A DNA stretch of 64,000 bases from Anomaloglossus baeobatrachus (Eukaryota; Chordata; Amphibia; Anura; Aromobatidae): NCBI RefSeq assembly GCF_048569485.1, contig NC_134358.1, positions 221,833,628 to 221,897,627 on the forward strand, given 5' to 3'. This document shows, piece by piece, positions 9,552 through 19,125 of the stretch. Made by a program: the position numbers and the translations under genes. The notes under the pieces were generated by a model. It was given only the letters and a program-made list of their open reading frames with translations. It was not told where the DNA came from and did not search any database. Within the stretch, counting starts at the first letter, position 1. Every line of letters begins with the position of its first letter.

Positions 9552-9826
9552 TTTATTTTTCTGCCGACAGTCATGTGAGGGCTTGTTTTTTGCGGAATGA
9601 GTTGGAGTTTTTATAGATACTATTTTGCATCACATATTTGTGATCGCTTTCTAGTCTGCTTTTTTTGAGGCAGAATCAAGCAGAAAGAGCGATTCAGGAA
9701 ACATTTTTTATTATTGTTTTTTACTCCATTCACCATGCCGTAAAAGTGATAAGACAGCTCTATTCTTTCGGTCAGTACAATTACAGCAATACCATATATG
9801 TATCTCGTATATACATGTATATATAT
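9552..9826. other. AT-rich repeat interior left of the LTR element
   Basis: Non-coding. Contains 'gcttgttttttgcgga' and 'attacagcaataccatat', phrases shared with 40240-40560 and 14990-15050, so it belongs to the same interspersed family. It ends in an AT microsatellite into which the LTR element inserted. Confidence 0.5.
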
Positions 9827-10140
9827 TGTGAGGTAGCGTGGTCGGCTGCACGGCAGAAGACACGGGATCCAGGCACCAATGGTCACAGCACACGGTTTAT
9901 TGCACAAACCAAAAGTCCAACAACAATATACATGTGCTCCCCGGGCAGACACTCAGGGAGTTGTGTTCACTCCCCCACACTAAGGCCCCACGCCCATGTT
10001 CCTGTTTCCTTTTAACCCTCCTTTCAGCCTGCAGGGAAACAGCATAAACCCTGGAGTGGAGTTGCTTTCTATGCATGGAGTGAGCATAACCGGGGCGAGA
10101 CGTACCGGCCGTCATAGATAACCCCGGTCACAGTCTCACA
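9827..10140 (-). repeat. 3' LTR of the Gmr1-like element
   Basis: 314 bp with TG...CA ends; the 3' LTR in the element's own reading direction. On the minus strand it contains an AATAAA. Its partner at 12505-12818 differs at about three bases. Confidence 0.9.
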
Positions 10141-10149
10141 CACCCCCCC

Positions 10150-12435
10150 CCTCAGTTCAAGCGAGCGGGGTTGAACTCCCGCCATCAAACACGGGCCGCG
10201 GCACAAGGCATCGGCGTTTCCCTGCAACTTACCGGCCTGGTGTTCAACTGTAAACCAGAAGTTCTGCAGAGAAAGGAACCACCGGGTAACCCGGGCATTC
10301 CGTTCCTTGGCGGACCTCATCCAGACCAGCGGAGAGTGATCAGTCACCAAGCGAAACTGTCGTCCCAGCAGGTAATAGCGTAGGGACTCCAAGGCCCACT
10401 TGATCGCCAGGCACTCCTCCTCCACTACGCTATAATTCCGCTCGGGAGGGGTGAGCTTCCTACTTAAGAAGGTGACGGGGTGTTCCTCCCCCTGAACCAC
10501 CTGAGACAGCACTGCACCCAGGCCGACCTCAGAGGCATCAGTCTGTACTATGAACTCCTTCCGGAAATCAGGGTTGATAAGAACGGGCTTGTCCACACAG
10601 GACCCCCTTCAGGGCCTGGAATGAGTCCTCGGCCTGCTGAGTCCAGCGCACCATGACGGACTTCTTGCCTTTGAGAAGGTCCGTCAAGGGGGCTGATAGT
10701 CCCGCAAACTTTTTACAAACCTCCTGTAGTACCCCACGATACCCAGGAAGGCCCTAACCTGCTTCGTGGTCAGGGGTCTAGGCCACTTCTGGATCGCCTC
10801 AACTTTGTTAATTTGGGGCTTAATCACTCCTTGGCCTATTACGTAGCCCAAGTAGCGGGCTTCCGTGAGCCCCAACGCACATTTATTGGGATTGGCTGTC
10901 AATCCGGCTGTTCGGAGCGCGTTCACCACCGCTTGTACCTGTTCCAAGTGGGTCGGCCACTCAGAGCTGTAAATAATGATGTCATCAAGGTACGCTGATG
11001 CATACGCCTGGTGGGGTTCCAGCACCAGGTCCATCAACCTCTGGAACGTGGCCGGAGCGCCATGTAACCCAAAAGGCAAGACAACATAGTGGAAGAGACC
11101 CTCCGGCGTAACAAAAGCGTTTTTCTCCTTGGCAGACTCCGTCAGTGGCACCTGCCAGTACCCCTTGGTCAGGTCGAGCGTGGTGAAATATCGCGCCTGT
11201 CCCAGCCTATCAATCAGCTCATCCACCCGGGGCATGGGGTAGAGATCGAACTTGGATACTTCGTTCAATCTCCTAAAGTCGTTGCAGAACCTTAAGGAGC
11301 CATCGGGTTTTGGTATTAGGACAATGGGACTAGCCCATTCACTCCGGGATTTTTTGATGACCCCGAGGCATAGCATCGTCTTCACTTCCTCTGATATGGC
11401 TTGTCTTCGAGCCTCCGGCACCCGGTATGACTTCAGGCGTACCTTCAGGTGAGGCTCGGTGACAATGTCATGTCGTATCAGACTGGTCCTACCAGGCAGT
11501 TCGGAGAAGACATCGGGGTTCTGCTGAACCAGCCGTCTGGCCTCTCGTCTCTGTTGCTTGGTGAGGGCTTCTCCAATCCTTACTTCCGGTTCGTTCTCTC
11601 CGGAAGTCGCTGGAGCCGTGTTTGAACGACCCGAAGAGGAGGGAGATGGGGAAAAAACAACCATCAGGCTTTCCCGTTCCTGCCAAGGTTTTAATAGGTT
11701 GACATGGTATATTTGTTCAGGTTTCCGCCTACCGGGCTGCAATACCTTATAGTTGACCACCCCGACTCTTTCCTTTATCTCGTAGGGGCCTTGCCACTGA
11801 GCCAGGAATTTACTCTCCGCCGTGGGGATCAATACCAACACCCGATCCCTGGGGTTAAAGGTCCGCACGGTGGCTTGTCTATTGTAGCGGCCGCTTTGCG
11901 CGGCCTGAGCCTCCTGTAAATGCTCCTTCACAATTGGCATGACCGCGCTTATGCGGTTCTGCATTCCTAAAATGTGTTCAATCACACTTTTATGGGGGGT
12001 GGGATCCTGCTCCCATGTTTCCTTTGCCAGATCCAACAATCCCCGGGGATGTCGCCCGTATAACAACTCAAAAGGCAAAAACCCCGTGGATGCCTGTGGC
12101 ACCTCTCGGATGGCAAACATCAAATAGGGAAGCATCATATCCCAGTCTTTCCCATCTTTGGAAATCACCCTTTTGAGCATGGTTTTCAGGGTTGTTGCTG
12201 CCGGTCCGGCACGGATCGACTTGGCCAGGAGAACCATCTGTTCTTGGTGCCCTTTTTCCTGCAATTGCAAGGATTGCTGCTGACGTTCCAACGACCGGAG
12301 CAGGTGTGCATTGGTCTGTTGCTGCTGTTCATTAGCCTGTTGTTGCTGTGCATTAGCCTGAGCCAGCTGCTTTAGTATGTCCTCCATGGCGTCACCGGGT
12401 TTGGGCTGTAGTATAGCCGCTCGAATCCAGGACAT
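10150..12435 (-). pseudogene. gag/pol remnant of the Gmr1-like element
   Basis: Parts in reading order: a short gag-like start with a glutamine-rich coiled stretch (about 12435-12230); the C-terminal portion of an integrase including a GPY/F-type module (about 12190-11680); reverse transcriptase with recognisable FTTLDLTKGYW and YLDD-type blocks (about 11500-10690); and RNase H with a TDAS block (about 10600-10190). Having integrase before reverse transcriptase is the opposite of the usual Ty3/gypsy order and fits the Gmr1 group. It is a fossil and is not an intact gene. Confidence 0.8.
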
Positions 12436-12504
12436 GTGCTACCGGGTCACCAGGGATGGAAGCTACACCTCACCGGGCTGGCATGCCCGCCGTTCTCCAC
12501 CATC

Positions 12505-12818
12505 TGTGAGGTAGCGTGGTCGGCTGCACGGCAGAAGACACGGGATCCAGGCACCAATGGTCACAGCACACGGTTTATTGCACAAACCAAAAGTCCAACA
12601 ACAATATACATGTGCTCCCCGGGCAGACACTCAGGGAGTTGTGTTCACTCCCCCACACTAAGGCCCCACGCCCATGCTCCTGTTTCCTTTTAACCCTCCT
12701 TTAAGCCTGCAGGGAAACAGCATAAACCCTGGAGTGGAGTTGCTTTCTATGCATGGAGTGAGCACAACCGGGGCGAGACGTACCGGCCGTCATAGATAAC
12801 CCCGGTCACAGTCTCACA
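12505..12818 (-). repeat. 5' LTR of the Gmr1-like element
   Basis: 314 bp, partner of 9827-10140. The sequence just inside it on the minus strand begins GATGGTGGAGAACGG and would hold the primer-binding site; I cannot name the tRNA. Confidence 0.9.
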
Positions 12819-12822
12819 ATAT

Positions 12823-12874
<52 letters not shown>

Positions 12875-12881
12875 ATATATA

Positions 12882-12937
<56 letters not shown>

Positions 12938-12946
12938 ATCTCGTAT

Positions 12947-12994
<48 letters not shown>

Positions 12995-13035
12995 CTCGTA
13001 TATCTCGTATATACATATATGTATATATATACACA
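12819..13035. repeat. (AT)n microsatellite
   Basis: Long runs of alternating A and T with a few 'gtatctcgtatatac' interruptions that match the sequence left of the LTR element at 9795-9826. The microsatellite was split by the LTR insertion and also borders the Tc1-type element. The tyrosine/isoleucine ORFs are artefacts. Confidence 0.95.
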
Positions 13036-14656
13036 CAGTACAGACCAAAATTTTGGACACACCTTTTCTCATTCAAATAGTTTTCTTTATTTTCATGACT
13101 CTGAAAATTGTAGATTCACATTGAAGGCATCAAAACTATGCATTTACACATGTGGAATGAAATACCTAACAAAAAAGTGTGAAACTGAAAATATGTCTTA
13201 TATTCTAGGTTCTTCAAAGTAGCCACCTTTTGCTTTGATTACTGCTTTGCACACTCTTGCCATTCTCTTGATGAGCTTCAAGAGGTAGTCACCGGAAATG
13301 GTCTTCCAACAGTCTTGAAGGAGTTCACAGAGATGCTTAGCACTTGTTGGCCCTTTTGCCTTCACTCTGCGGTCCAGCTCACCCCAAACCATCTCGATTG
13401 CGTTCAGGTCTGGTGACTGTGGAGACCAGGTCATCTGGTGTAGCACCCCATCACTCTCCTTCTTAGTCAAATAGCCCTTACACAGCCTGGAGGTGTGTTT
13501 GGGGTCATTGTCCTGTTGAAAAATAAATGATGGTCCAACTAAATGCAAACCGGATGGAAAAGCATGCTGCTACAAGATGCTGTGGTATCCATTCTGGTTC
13601 AGTATGCCTTCAATTGTGAATAAATCCCCAACAGTGTCACCAGCAAAGCACCCCCACACCATCACACCTCCTCCTCCATGCTTCACAGTGGGAACCAGGT
13701 ATGTAGAGTCCATCCGTTCAGCTTTTATGCGTCGCACAAAGACACGGTAGTTGGATCCAAAGATCTCAAATTTGGAATCATCAGACCAAAGCACAGATTT
13801 CCACAGGTCTAATGTCCATTCCTTGTGTTCTTTAGCCCAAACAAATCTCTTCTGCTTGTTGCCTGTCCTTAGCAGTGGTTTCCTAGCAGCTATTTTACCA
13901 TGAAGGCCTGCTGCACAAAGTCTCCTCTTAACAGTTGTTCTAGAGATGTGTCTGCTGCTAGAACTCTGTGTGGTATTGACCTGGTCTCTAATCTGAGCTG
14001 CTGTTAACCTGCGATTTCTGAGTCTGGTGACTCGGATAAACTTATCCTCTGCAGCAGAGGTGACTCTTGGTCTTCCTTTCCTGGGGCGGTCCTTATGTGA
14101 GCCAGTTTCTTTGTAGCGTTTGATGGTTTTTGCCACTGCACTTGGGGACACTTTCAAAATTTTCCCAATTTTTCGGAATGACTGACCTTCACTTCTTAAA
14201 GTAATGATGGCCACTCGTTTTTCTTTACTTAGAATTTGTATTATAGCAAGAAAAAAGCAGCTAACAGTCTATTTAGTAGGACTATCAGCTGTGTATACAC
14301 CAGACTTCTGCACAACACAACTGATGGTCCCAACCCCATTTATAAGACAAGAAATCCCACTTATTAAACCTGACAGGGGCACACCTGTAAAGTGAAAACC
14401 ATTTCCGGTGACTACCTCTTGAAGCTAATCAAGAGAAAGCCAAGAGTGTACAAAGCAGTAATCAAAGCAAAAGATGGCTACTTTGAAGAACCTAGAATAT
14501 AAGACATATTTTCAGTTGTTTCACACTTTAAGTATTTCATTCCACATGTTTTAATTCATAGTTTTGATGCCTTCAATGTGAATCTAAAATTTTCAGTCAT
14601 GAAAATAAAGAAACTCTTTGAATGAGAAGGTGTGTCCAAACGTTTGGTCTGTACTG
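13036..14656 (-). mobile_element. Tc1-type transposon, DD38E, long inverted repeats
   Basis: The left end starts CAGTACAGACCAAA and the right end, inverted, starts the same way; TA follows the right end (14657). Similarity between the two ends continues inward for about 260 bp (13036 to ~13306 against ~14395 to 14656) with small gaps. The right repeat therefore contains an inverted copy of the codons for the transposase C-terminus. The element inserted in the AT microsatellite that also received the LTR element. Confidence 0.9.
13198..14256 (-). pseudogene. Tc1-type transposase (DD38E) with one internal stop
   Basis: Cut-and-paste transposase. The frame is open from about 14256 to 13198 apart from one TAG at 13570-13572, with both sides in the same frame. 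Counting from the codon at 14214: paired helix-turn-helix DNA-binding region (about 1-80) with a GRPR-type motif (residues 47-50); catalytic Asp145 in the WSDDS block; Asp235 in QQDNDPKHT; Glu274 in SPDLNAIE. Asp235 and Glu274 are separated by 38 residues, the DD38E spacing described for the Intruder family, not the DD34E of classic Tc1. There is no clear ATG at the front, so the start is uncertain. The protein ends GYFEEPRI, and these codons are part of the terminal inverted repeat. Confidence 0.85.
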
Positions 14657-14726
14657 TATATGTATGTATATATACAATATATATATATATATATATATAC
14701 AATATATATATATATATATATATATA
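14657..14726. repeat. (AT)n microsatellite, right flank of the Tc1-type element
   Basis: Alternating AT runs interrupted by 'caatat', continuing the microsatellite of 12819-13035 beyond the transposon. Confidence 0.9.
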
Positions 14727-15533
14727 AATGTTTTGTATTTTTATGCTTTGATGCTTTCACAGCATAAAAACTTTTATTAAAAAAAAACAACAGTTTTTGT
14801 ATTACTGTATTCTGAGTGCTGTAGATTTAACTTTTTACTGATGCAGCTGTATGGCAGCTTGATGTTTGCGACACAAGATGAATGACGTATTCTTCAGCAG
14901 TACCATTTTTATTCATATATGACTTTTTGAGTGCATTTTATTAAACTCTGTCAGCTGTATGATGAAAAATGCCTGCTATTATTTTTTTTTATACAGTATT
15001 CCCTCAAGGAGTTAAGTAGTGTGACAGTTTTATTTGGCAATACCATATATGTGTATTCTTTTCTTTTTACACAAAACTATTTATTGGAATTATTTTTTAA
15101 ATGTTTAAATGTTCTGATTTTTTTTTTTTAACTTTTAGTCAGTCCCTATATAGGACATTATATTTTGCTGCTCTGATCACAGCTGCATTGTACTGCAATG
15201 CATGATTACTGCAGGTATGATCACTCAGGTTTCTCATAGTCCGGTGACCTTGGGTCACTATGACGTCAATCGGGCCCCTGTGATCAGAGGGGAGAGGGAT
15301 CAAGATCCCTCTGCCAATCCCCTTAGTGGCCTGATTGAAATCAATTGTAGCATTTAGGTGGGTTAAACAGTCAGGGATACCGCAGGCACTATCCCTGGCT
15401 GTGAGGGCCAGGGCTTGGCTGTCGAGAAAGCAGAGTCTCCAGTGGCGATCAAGGCGGGCACAGATTGGGTTAGTTAAGAGAACTACTTCCCTTAACTTAC
15501 AAATAGGTACGTCAATGGTCGTGATGGGGTTAA
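14727..15533. mobile_element. Right portion of a TTAA-type DNA element
   Basis: Non-coding. The segment ends GGTCGTGATGGGGTTAA (to 15533), the inverse of TTAACCCCATCACGACC, matching the terminal style of the elements at 48985 and 45803. TTAA flanks point to piggyBac or Kolobok superfamilies; no transposase is present to decide. Its left portion is probably the AT-rich DNA at 8990-9826, separated by the LTR element and the Tc1-type element. Confidence 0.55.
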
Positions 15534-15571
15534 AAAAATTGTTGTATGATTCAATATTCTGAGACCCATAA

Positions 15572-16485
15572 GGCTACTTTCGCACTTGCGTTGAACGGTA
15601 TCCGTTGCATTGCGTTGTGTGACGGATGCAACGGATGTGTTTCTTATTGTGGCACAACGGATGCAACGGATGCTGCAAAACAACGCAATCAGTTTTGGGT
15701 TTTTTACAGTTTTACCGTCGGCAGACTATTGTGAACAATCAGCTGATCGCTAACAGGAGCCGGCCGCCGGGTGATCAGCTGATCGCTAACAGTAGTCGGC
15801 CACCGGGTGATCAGCTGATCGCTAACAGTAGTCGGCCACCAGGTGATCAGCCGATCGCTCACAGTAGCCGGCCGCCGGGTGATCAGTCGATCACTCACAG
15901 TAGCCGGCTGATCAGCTGATCACTCACAGTAGCCGGCCGCCGGGTGATCAGCTGATCGTTCGGTCGCCGTCAATGTGTGCGGGGGGCGGGAGCGGGGGGC
16001 GGAGTGCGAAGTGGGTGGAGCCGAGCGGGGCCATGGCTGAGGACGTCAGTGCCGCGGGGACTGCATCGCTGGGGGGCAGGTGAGTGAGTGAGAGTGTGTG
16101 TGTGCGATTGTGTGTGTGTGTGTGTATATACATACGGAGTGCGGGAGGGGGCGGAGCCGAGTGGGGAAGTGTCGGGCTCCCGGCACACATAACCAGGGTT
16201 CCTTGGTTACCCGATGTGTACCCTGGTTATGGGTGCAGGGAGCCAGAGAGAGCATGCGCAGTGAAATCCAAAGGATTCCGCTGCTCAAAAAAAGTTACAT
16301 GCTGCGTTCCTTCCGCCCGACGCAGCGTCAAAATAACGATGCTGCGTCGTCCGGCGGATGCAACGGTGACACTTGCGTTACAGTGCGTCGTCCATACAAG
16401 TCTATGGAGAATAGCGCAGTGCGTTAACGGACTGCGCTATTCTCCATAGTTACAGACTCCGCTGAACGCAAGTGTGAAAGTACCC
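15572..16485. mobile_element. MITE, 914 bp, GGCTACTTTC termini
   Basis: Left GGCTACTTTCGCACTTGCGT and right, inverted, GGGTACTTTCACACTTGCGT, flanked by TAA (15569-15571) and TCA (16486-16488). The interior holds CGGATGCAACGGATG repeats, a 36-bp minisatellite, a (GT)n run and palindromic 'atagcgcagtgcgttaacg' sequence near the right end. TNA flanks and GG-rich termini suggest PIF/Harbinger type. Confidence 0.75.
15736..15966. repeat. 36-bp minisatellite, about 6.5 units
   Basis: Units start at 15736, 15772, 15808, 15844, 15880 (shortened to 29 bp), 15909 and 15945 (partial). Each contains TGATCAGCTGATCG-like palindromic sequence and CCGGCCGCCGGG. The units abut with no unique spacers, so this is not a CRISPR array. 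Confidence 0.95.
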
Positions 16486-16794
16486 TCACTTTTTCATTTT
16501 TGGCTCATAGGACTGTGTGAGGGCGTGGGGTTTTTCAATTTATTTTGTTTGAAGGTACCATTCTATATTACAGTACATATAACTATTTGATTGGAAATGT
16601 CTGGTGATTTAAACTGTGGTTTTTTTTTATACATATTTACATTTTATGTTATCCCCACAGGGGACATCCGATCTTTTGATCACATATGCAGTACACTGCA
16701 ATACTTCTGTAATGTGGCCTATTGTCATTTTATATATCTCCTATGAAGATATGACAACCCACCAAACTTTGTTTTCCGGGGTAGACTATGCAAA
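16486..16794. other. Non-coding flank left of the gypsy element
   Basis: AT-rich, with a poly-T tract near 16620. No gene or repeat boundary recognised. It is the insertion target of the gypsy element and could be intron sequence upstream of the candidate exon at 24707. Confidence 0.35.
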
Positions 16795-17767
16795 TGTGGC
16801 ACCCCAGGGTTGCCACAGTAACAACACAAAGGGTTAACTCCCCACACACAACACCAAGACCTCCTGGCCAGAAGGGGGAGACCAAGCTGCTTCCCTGTAC
16901 ATTCTGCTGGGGGGGGGAGGAAATGGTCAGAAGTAGTTTCAGTTTGGAAGTTCAGTGCAGAGCACTGAGGAGACAGGATCTCTGGAGGTTGGAAGCTGGC
17001 TTTAGCTCACCTCAGGATCCACTGACCAATTCCAGGCCTAGCTGAGGGTCTGAGGAAAGGAGAAAGCGTACACAAAGGAACATTCCTGGGAGACAGAGCA
17101 TTGCAGGGCTCATCCCCAGTGGAGCACACAGAACGGATGCTGGATCCGAGACTGCAGGTTACATGCTGCACAGTTACCACCAGATAAGTGAAGATTCCAG
17201 ATCTTTCACCTGTACCACAGACACAAGCAACAAACGCAGAGTTCAGGAACATACTAGGAAGGACTCGAGTTGCCTGTCAGGTCGGTACCGAGGAGCACAG
17301 AGCCAGCTGCATAGTTCACGCAGCAGCAGGGCCACAGACACACAGTGCAGGCAAGGAAGCCAAAACGGCCCGGCTGGGTGGGAGAAGCCCTGAACCCCTC
17401 ACAGACTCCGTGGACAGTACTCTGCTGAATAACATCATCAGTAAAAGACAAAGAAACTGCAAAACCGTGAGTCTGCCTGTTTATTGTGCTCGTGTCCTGC
17501 ACTCCCCCCCATAGACTAACATACTGCCCCGGGGAAAAGGCTCTACCCGTGGGGAGCCGTCCCATCTCAAGCTGCCTTCCATCACCCCGGAGGTTCTGCA
17601 GCAGCGGTGGTCATCTCTGATCACATTCCACGGGTGGCGTCACGAACACAACCCCCCTTTTTATTGTGGAACCAGGGAGCACAGACCGGGTCACGACACC
17701 GTGGCCCCCTTTCCAGAAGCAACCCCTTGGCCCGGTTCTGGGTATCCCCTTAACCCCTGGCGACACA
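16795..17767 (+). repeat. 5' LTR of gypsy element
   Basis: 973 bp. Its last ~140 bp contain a copy of the TGGCGTCACGAACA motif (about 17634-17647) that recurs as the primer-binding-type sequence at 17772. ORFs within the LTR appear identically in both copies and are not genes. Confidence 0.95.
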
Positions 17768-18129
17768 ACTTTGGCGTCACGAACAGGATGCGGACTGGAC
17801 CCGGCTGCAACCCGGGTGACGTGCGCCTGTAAAGACTTATTGCATCGCATAAAAGACTTGCACTGTGAATTGTTGCAACAAAGAACGGACTTTAAACTTT
17901 GCAAAGATACCTGGAAAAATCCAAAAACATCATTGGTAAAATTTTCCAGGCGCCATCTTTAATCACGCCATTAGCTGCTACGCGCGGGAGAACAGCGCGC
18001 CTAAACTAAGACTCCGCCCACTGCTTGCGGAGGAGGTGCGCTCGGTGCTGCGACCCGAACGAAAACGCAGAAAAGTGTCCCAGGCTTGCTGTCAAGAAGA
18101 CTGGTGAAATTAACTAAGGGGGCGCAAAG
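17768..18129 (+). other. Leader between 5' LTR and gag
   Basis: Begins with the primer-binding-type sequence (about 17772), then about 340 bp of untranslated leader, ending AAAG just before the gag ATG at 18130. This is where packaging and priming signals of such elements lie; none beyond the primer site can be identified. Confidence 0.7.
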
Positions 18130-19125
18130 ATGTCGCAGCAGGGAGACGCTGTTGTACCCGGAGGGGCAGCGGCACCTATCATGCCGTTCCTGATGCCGTA
18201 CACCCCGGGTGCAGTGTGGCTGCCGCAGTATTCAGGTGAGCCCAACACACTTACTGACTTTATCGGAAAGCTAAAAATCTACTACAGCATGTACCCCCTG
18301 ACAGAAACCCAGCGTGTTGGTATGCTTATGGGACAGTTAACTGGCAATGCCCAGCGGGAGGCTACATCCTGGCCGGACGATGCAAAGGACACTGTAGAGC
18401 ATATAGTAGCTGGACTAAAAGCAGCTTTTGAATCCACTGCTGGCAGCCGAGCTAAAATGAGGTTCTTTGGATGCAAGCAAAAACCTAGAGAGAGCGCAAG
18501 AGACTTTGCCTTAAACTTACAGGAGGCGCTCAGAGCACTTAAATTAGCAGAACCTGCCTTAGCCCCTGGAGCAGATAAGCTGCTGATAAACCAATTCCTG
18601 GATGGACTCTCATCCCCTTCCCACCGGGGACAACTGAGCATGATGGTGATCCAGGATCCAGGACTAACATTTGCCCAGCTAAAGGATAGAGCCATCCGCC
18701 TCCAGCAGGTGGAGGAGCCGCAGGATATAGACTCTGTTCAACACCTTACAGTGGCACCCCAGCAGCCAGTAGTACCGGTGACATCGGCCATGTCAGCGGC
18801 TGCTGCTAACCACCTGGAGCCGATCACTAATGAGGCTCTCCATCAAAGGCTTGATGCCCTGACAGACACTGTTGCTTCCATGGCTAGAATCGTCCAGGAG
18901 CTGCGTGGATCCAAGTCTGCACCCAAGATTGAGATGGCGACCAGCAAGGAGGATGTCCCGTGGATGAGGCCTAGGAGATACCAAGCGACGAGAGGACGAC
19001 CCAGCGACCGCTACCAGCCGGATGGACAGCCCATTTGCCGCCGTTGCAAGGAGCCAGGTCACTTTGCCCGTGAATGTGCTTTAAATGGGGATTCCCTGGG
19101 GAGGCGGGCCGCTCCTCAGGAATGA
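18130..19125 (+). CDS. gag of the gypsy element, 331 codons
   Basis: Structural polyprotein that forms the element's particle and binds its RNA. A capsid-like helical region covers about residues 20-200; a glutamine-rich stretch follows; and a single CCHC zinc knuckle (Cys303, Cys306, His311, Cys316) lies near the C-terminus. The gag end overlaps the start of the pol frame, which is in the -1 frame, the arrangement many Ty3/gypsy elements bridge by programmed frameshifting. The start ATG follows the leader directly. Confidence 0.9.
   Translation: MSQQGDAVVPGGAAAPIMPFLMPYTPGAVWLPQYSGEPNTLTDFIGKLKIYYSMYPLTETQRVGMLMGQLTGNAQREATSWPDDAKDTVEHIVAGLKAAFESTAGSRAKMRFFGCKQKPRESARDFALNLQEALRALKLAEPALAPGADKLLINQFLDGLSSPSHRGQLSMMVIQDPGLTFAQLKDRAIRLQQVEEPQDIDSVQHLTVAPQQPVVPVTSAMSAAAANHLEPITNEALHQRLDALTDTVASMARIVQELRGSKSAPKIEMATSKEDVPWMRPRRYQATRGRPSDRYQPDGQPICRRCKEPGHFARECALNGDSLGRRAAPQE

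Larger units (their letters stand above)
9827..12818 (-). mobile_element. LTR retrotransposon, Ty3/gypsy, Gmr1-like, broken
   Basis: Two 314-bp direct repeats (9827-10140 and 12505-12818) with TGTGAG...CTCACA ends bound an internal region read on the minus strand. The flanks carry ATAT on both sides (9823-9826 and 12819-12822), a 4-bp duplication inside an AT microsatellite. A purine-rich run adjoins the 3' LTR (10141-10155). The LTRs differ at about three sites, about 1%, so the insertion is fairly young. Integrase-type sequence lies upstream of reverse transcriptase, the order known for Gmr1-type elements. The copy is broken, with perhaps two or three breaks, and is shorter than a whole element; treated as a fossil. 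Confidence 0.85.

Noticed and set aside
12806-13076. Tyrosine/isoleucine-rich ORFs
   Set aside because: Translations of the (AT)n microsatellite.
15736-15966. CRISPR-like regular repeats
   Set aside because: Units abut without unique spacers and the context is a vertebrate MITE.
16788-17565. Several 76-108 aa ORFs repeated at 23650-24421
   Set aside because: They lie entirely inside the two LTRs, appear in both copies and show no domain.
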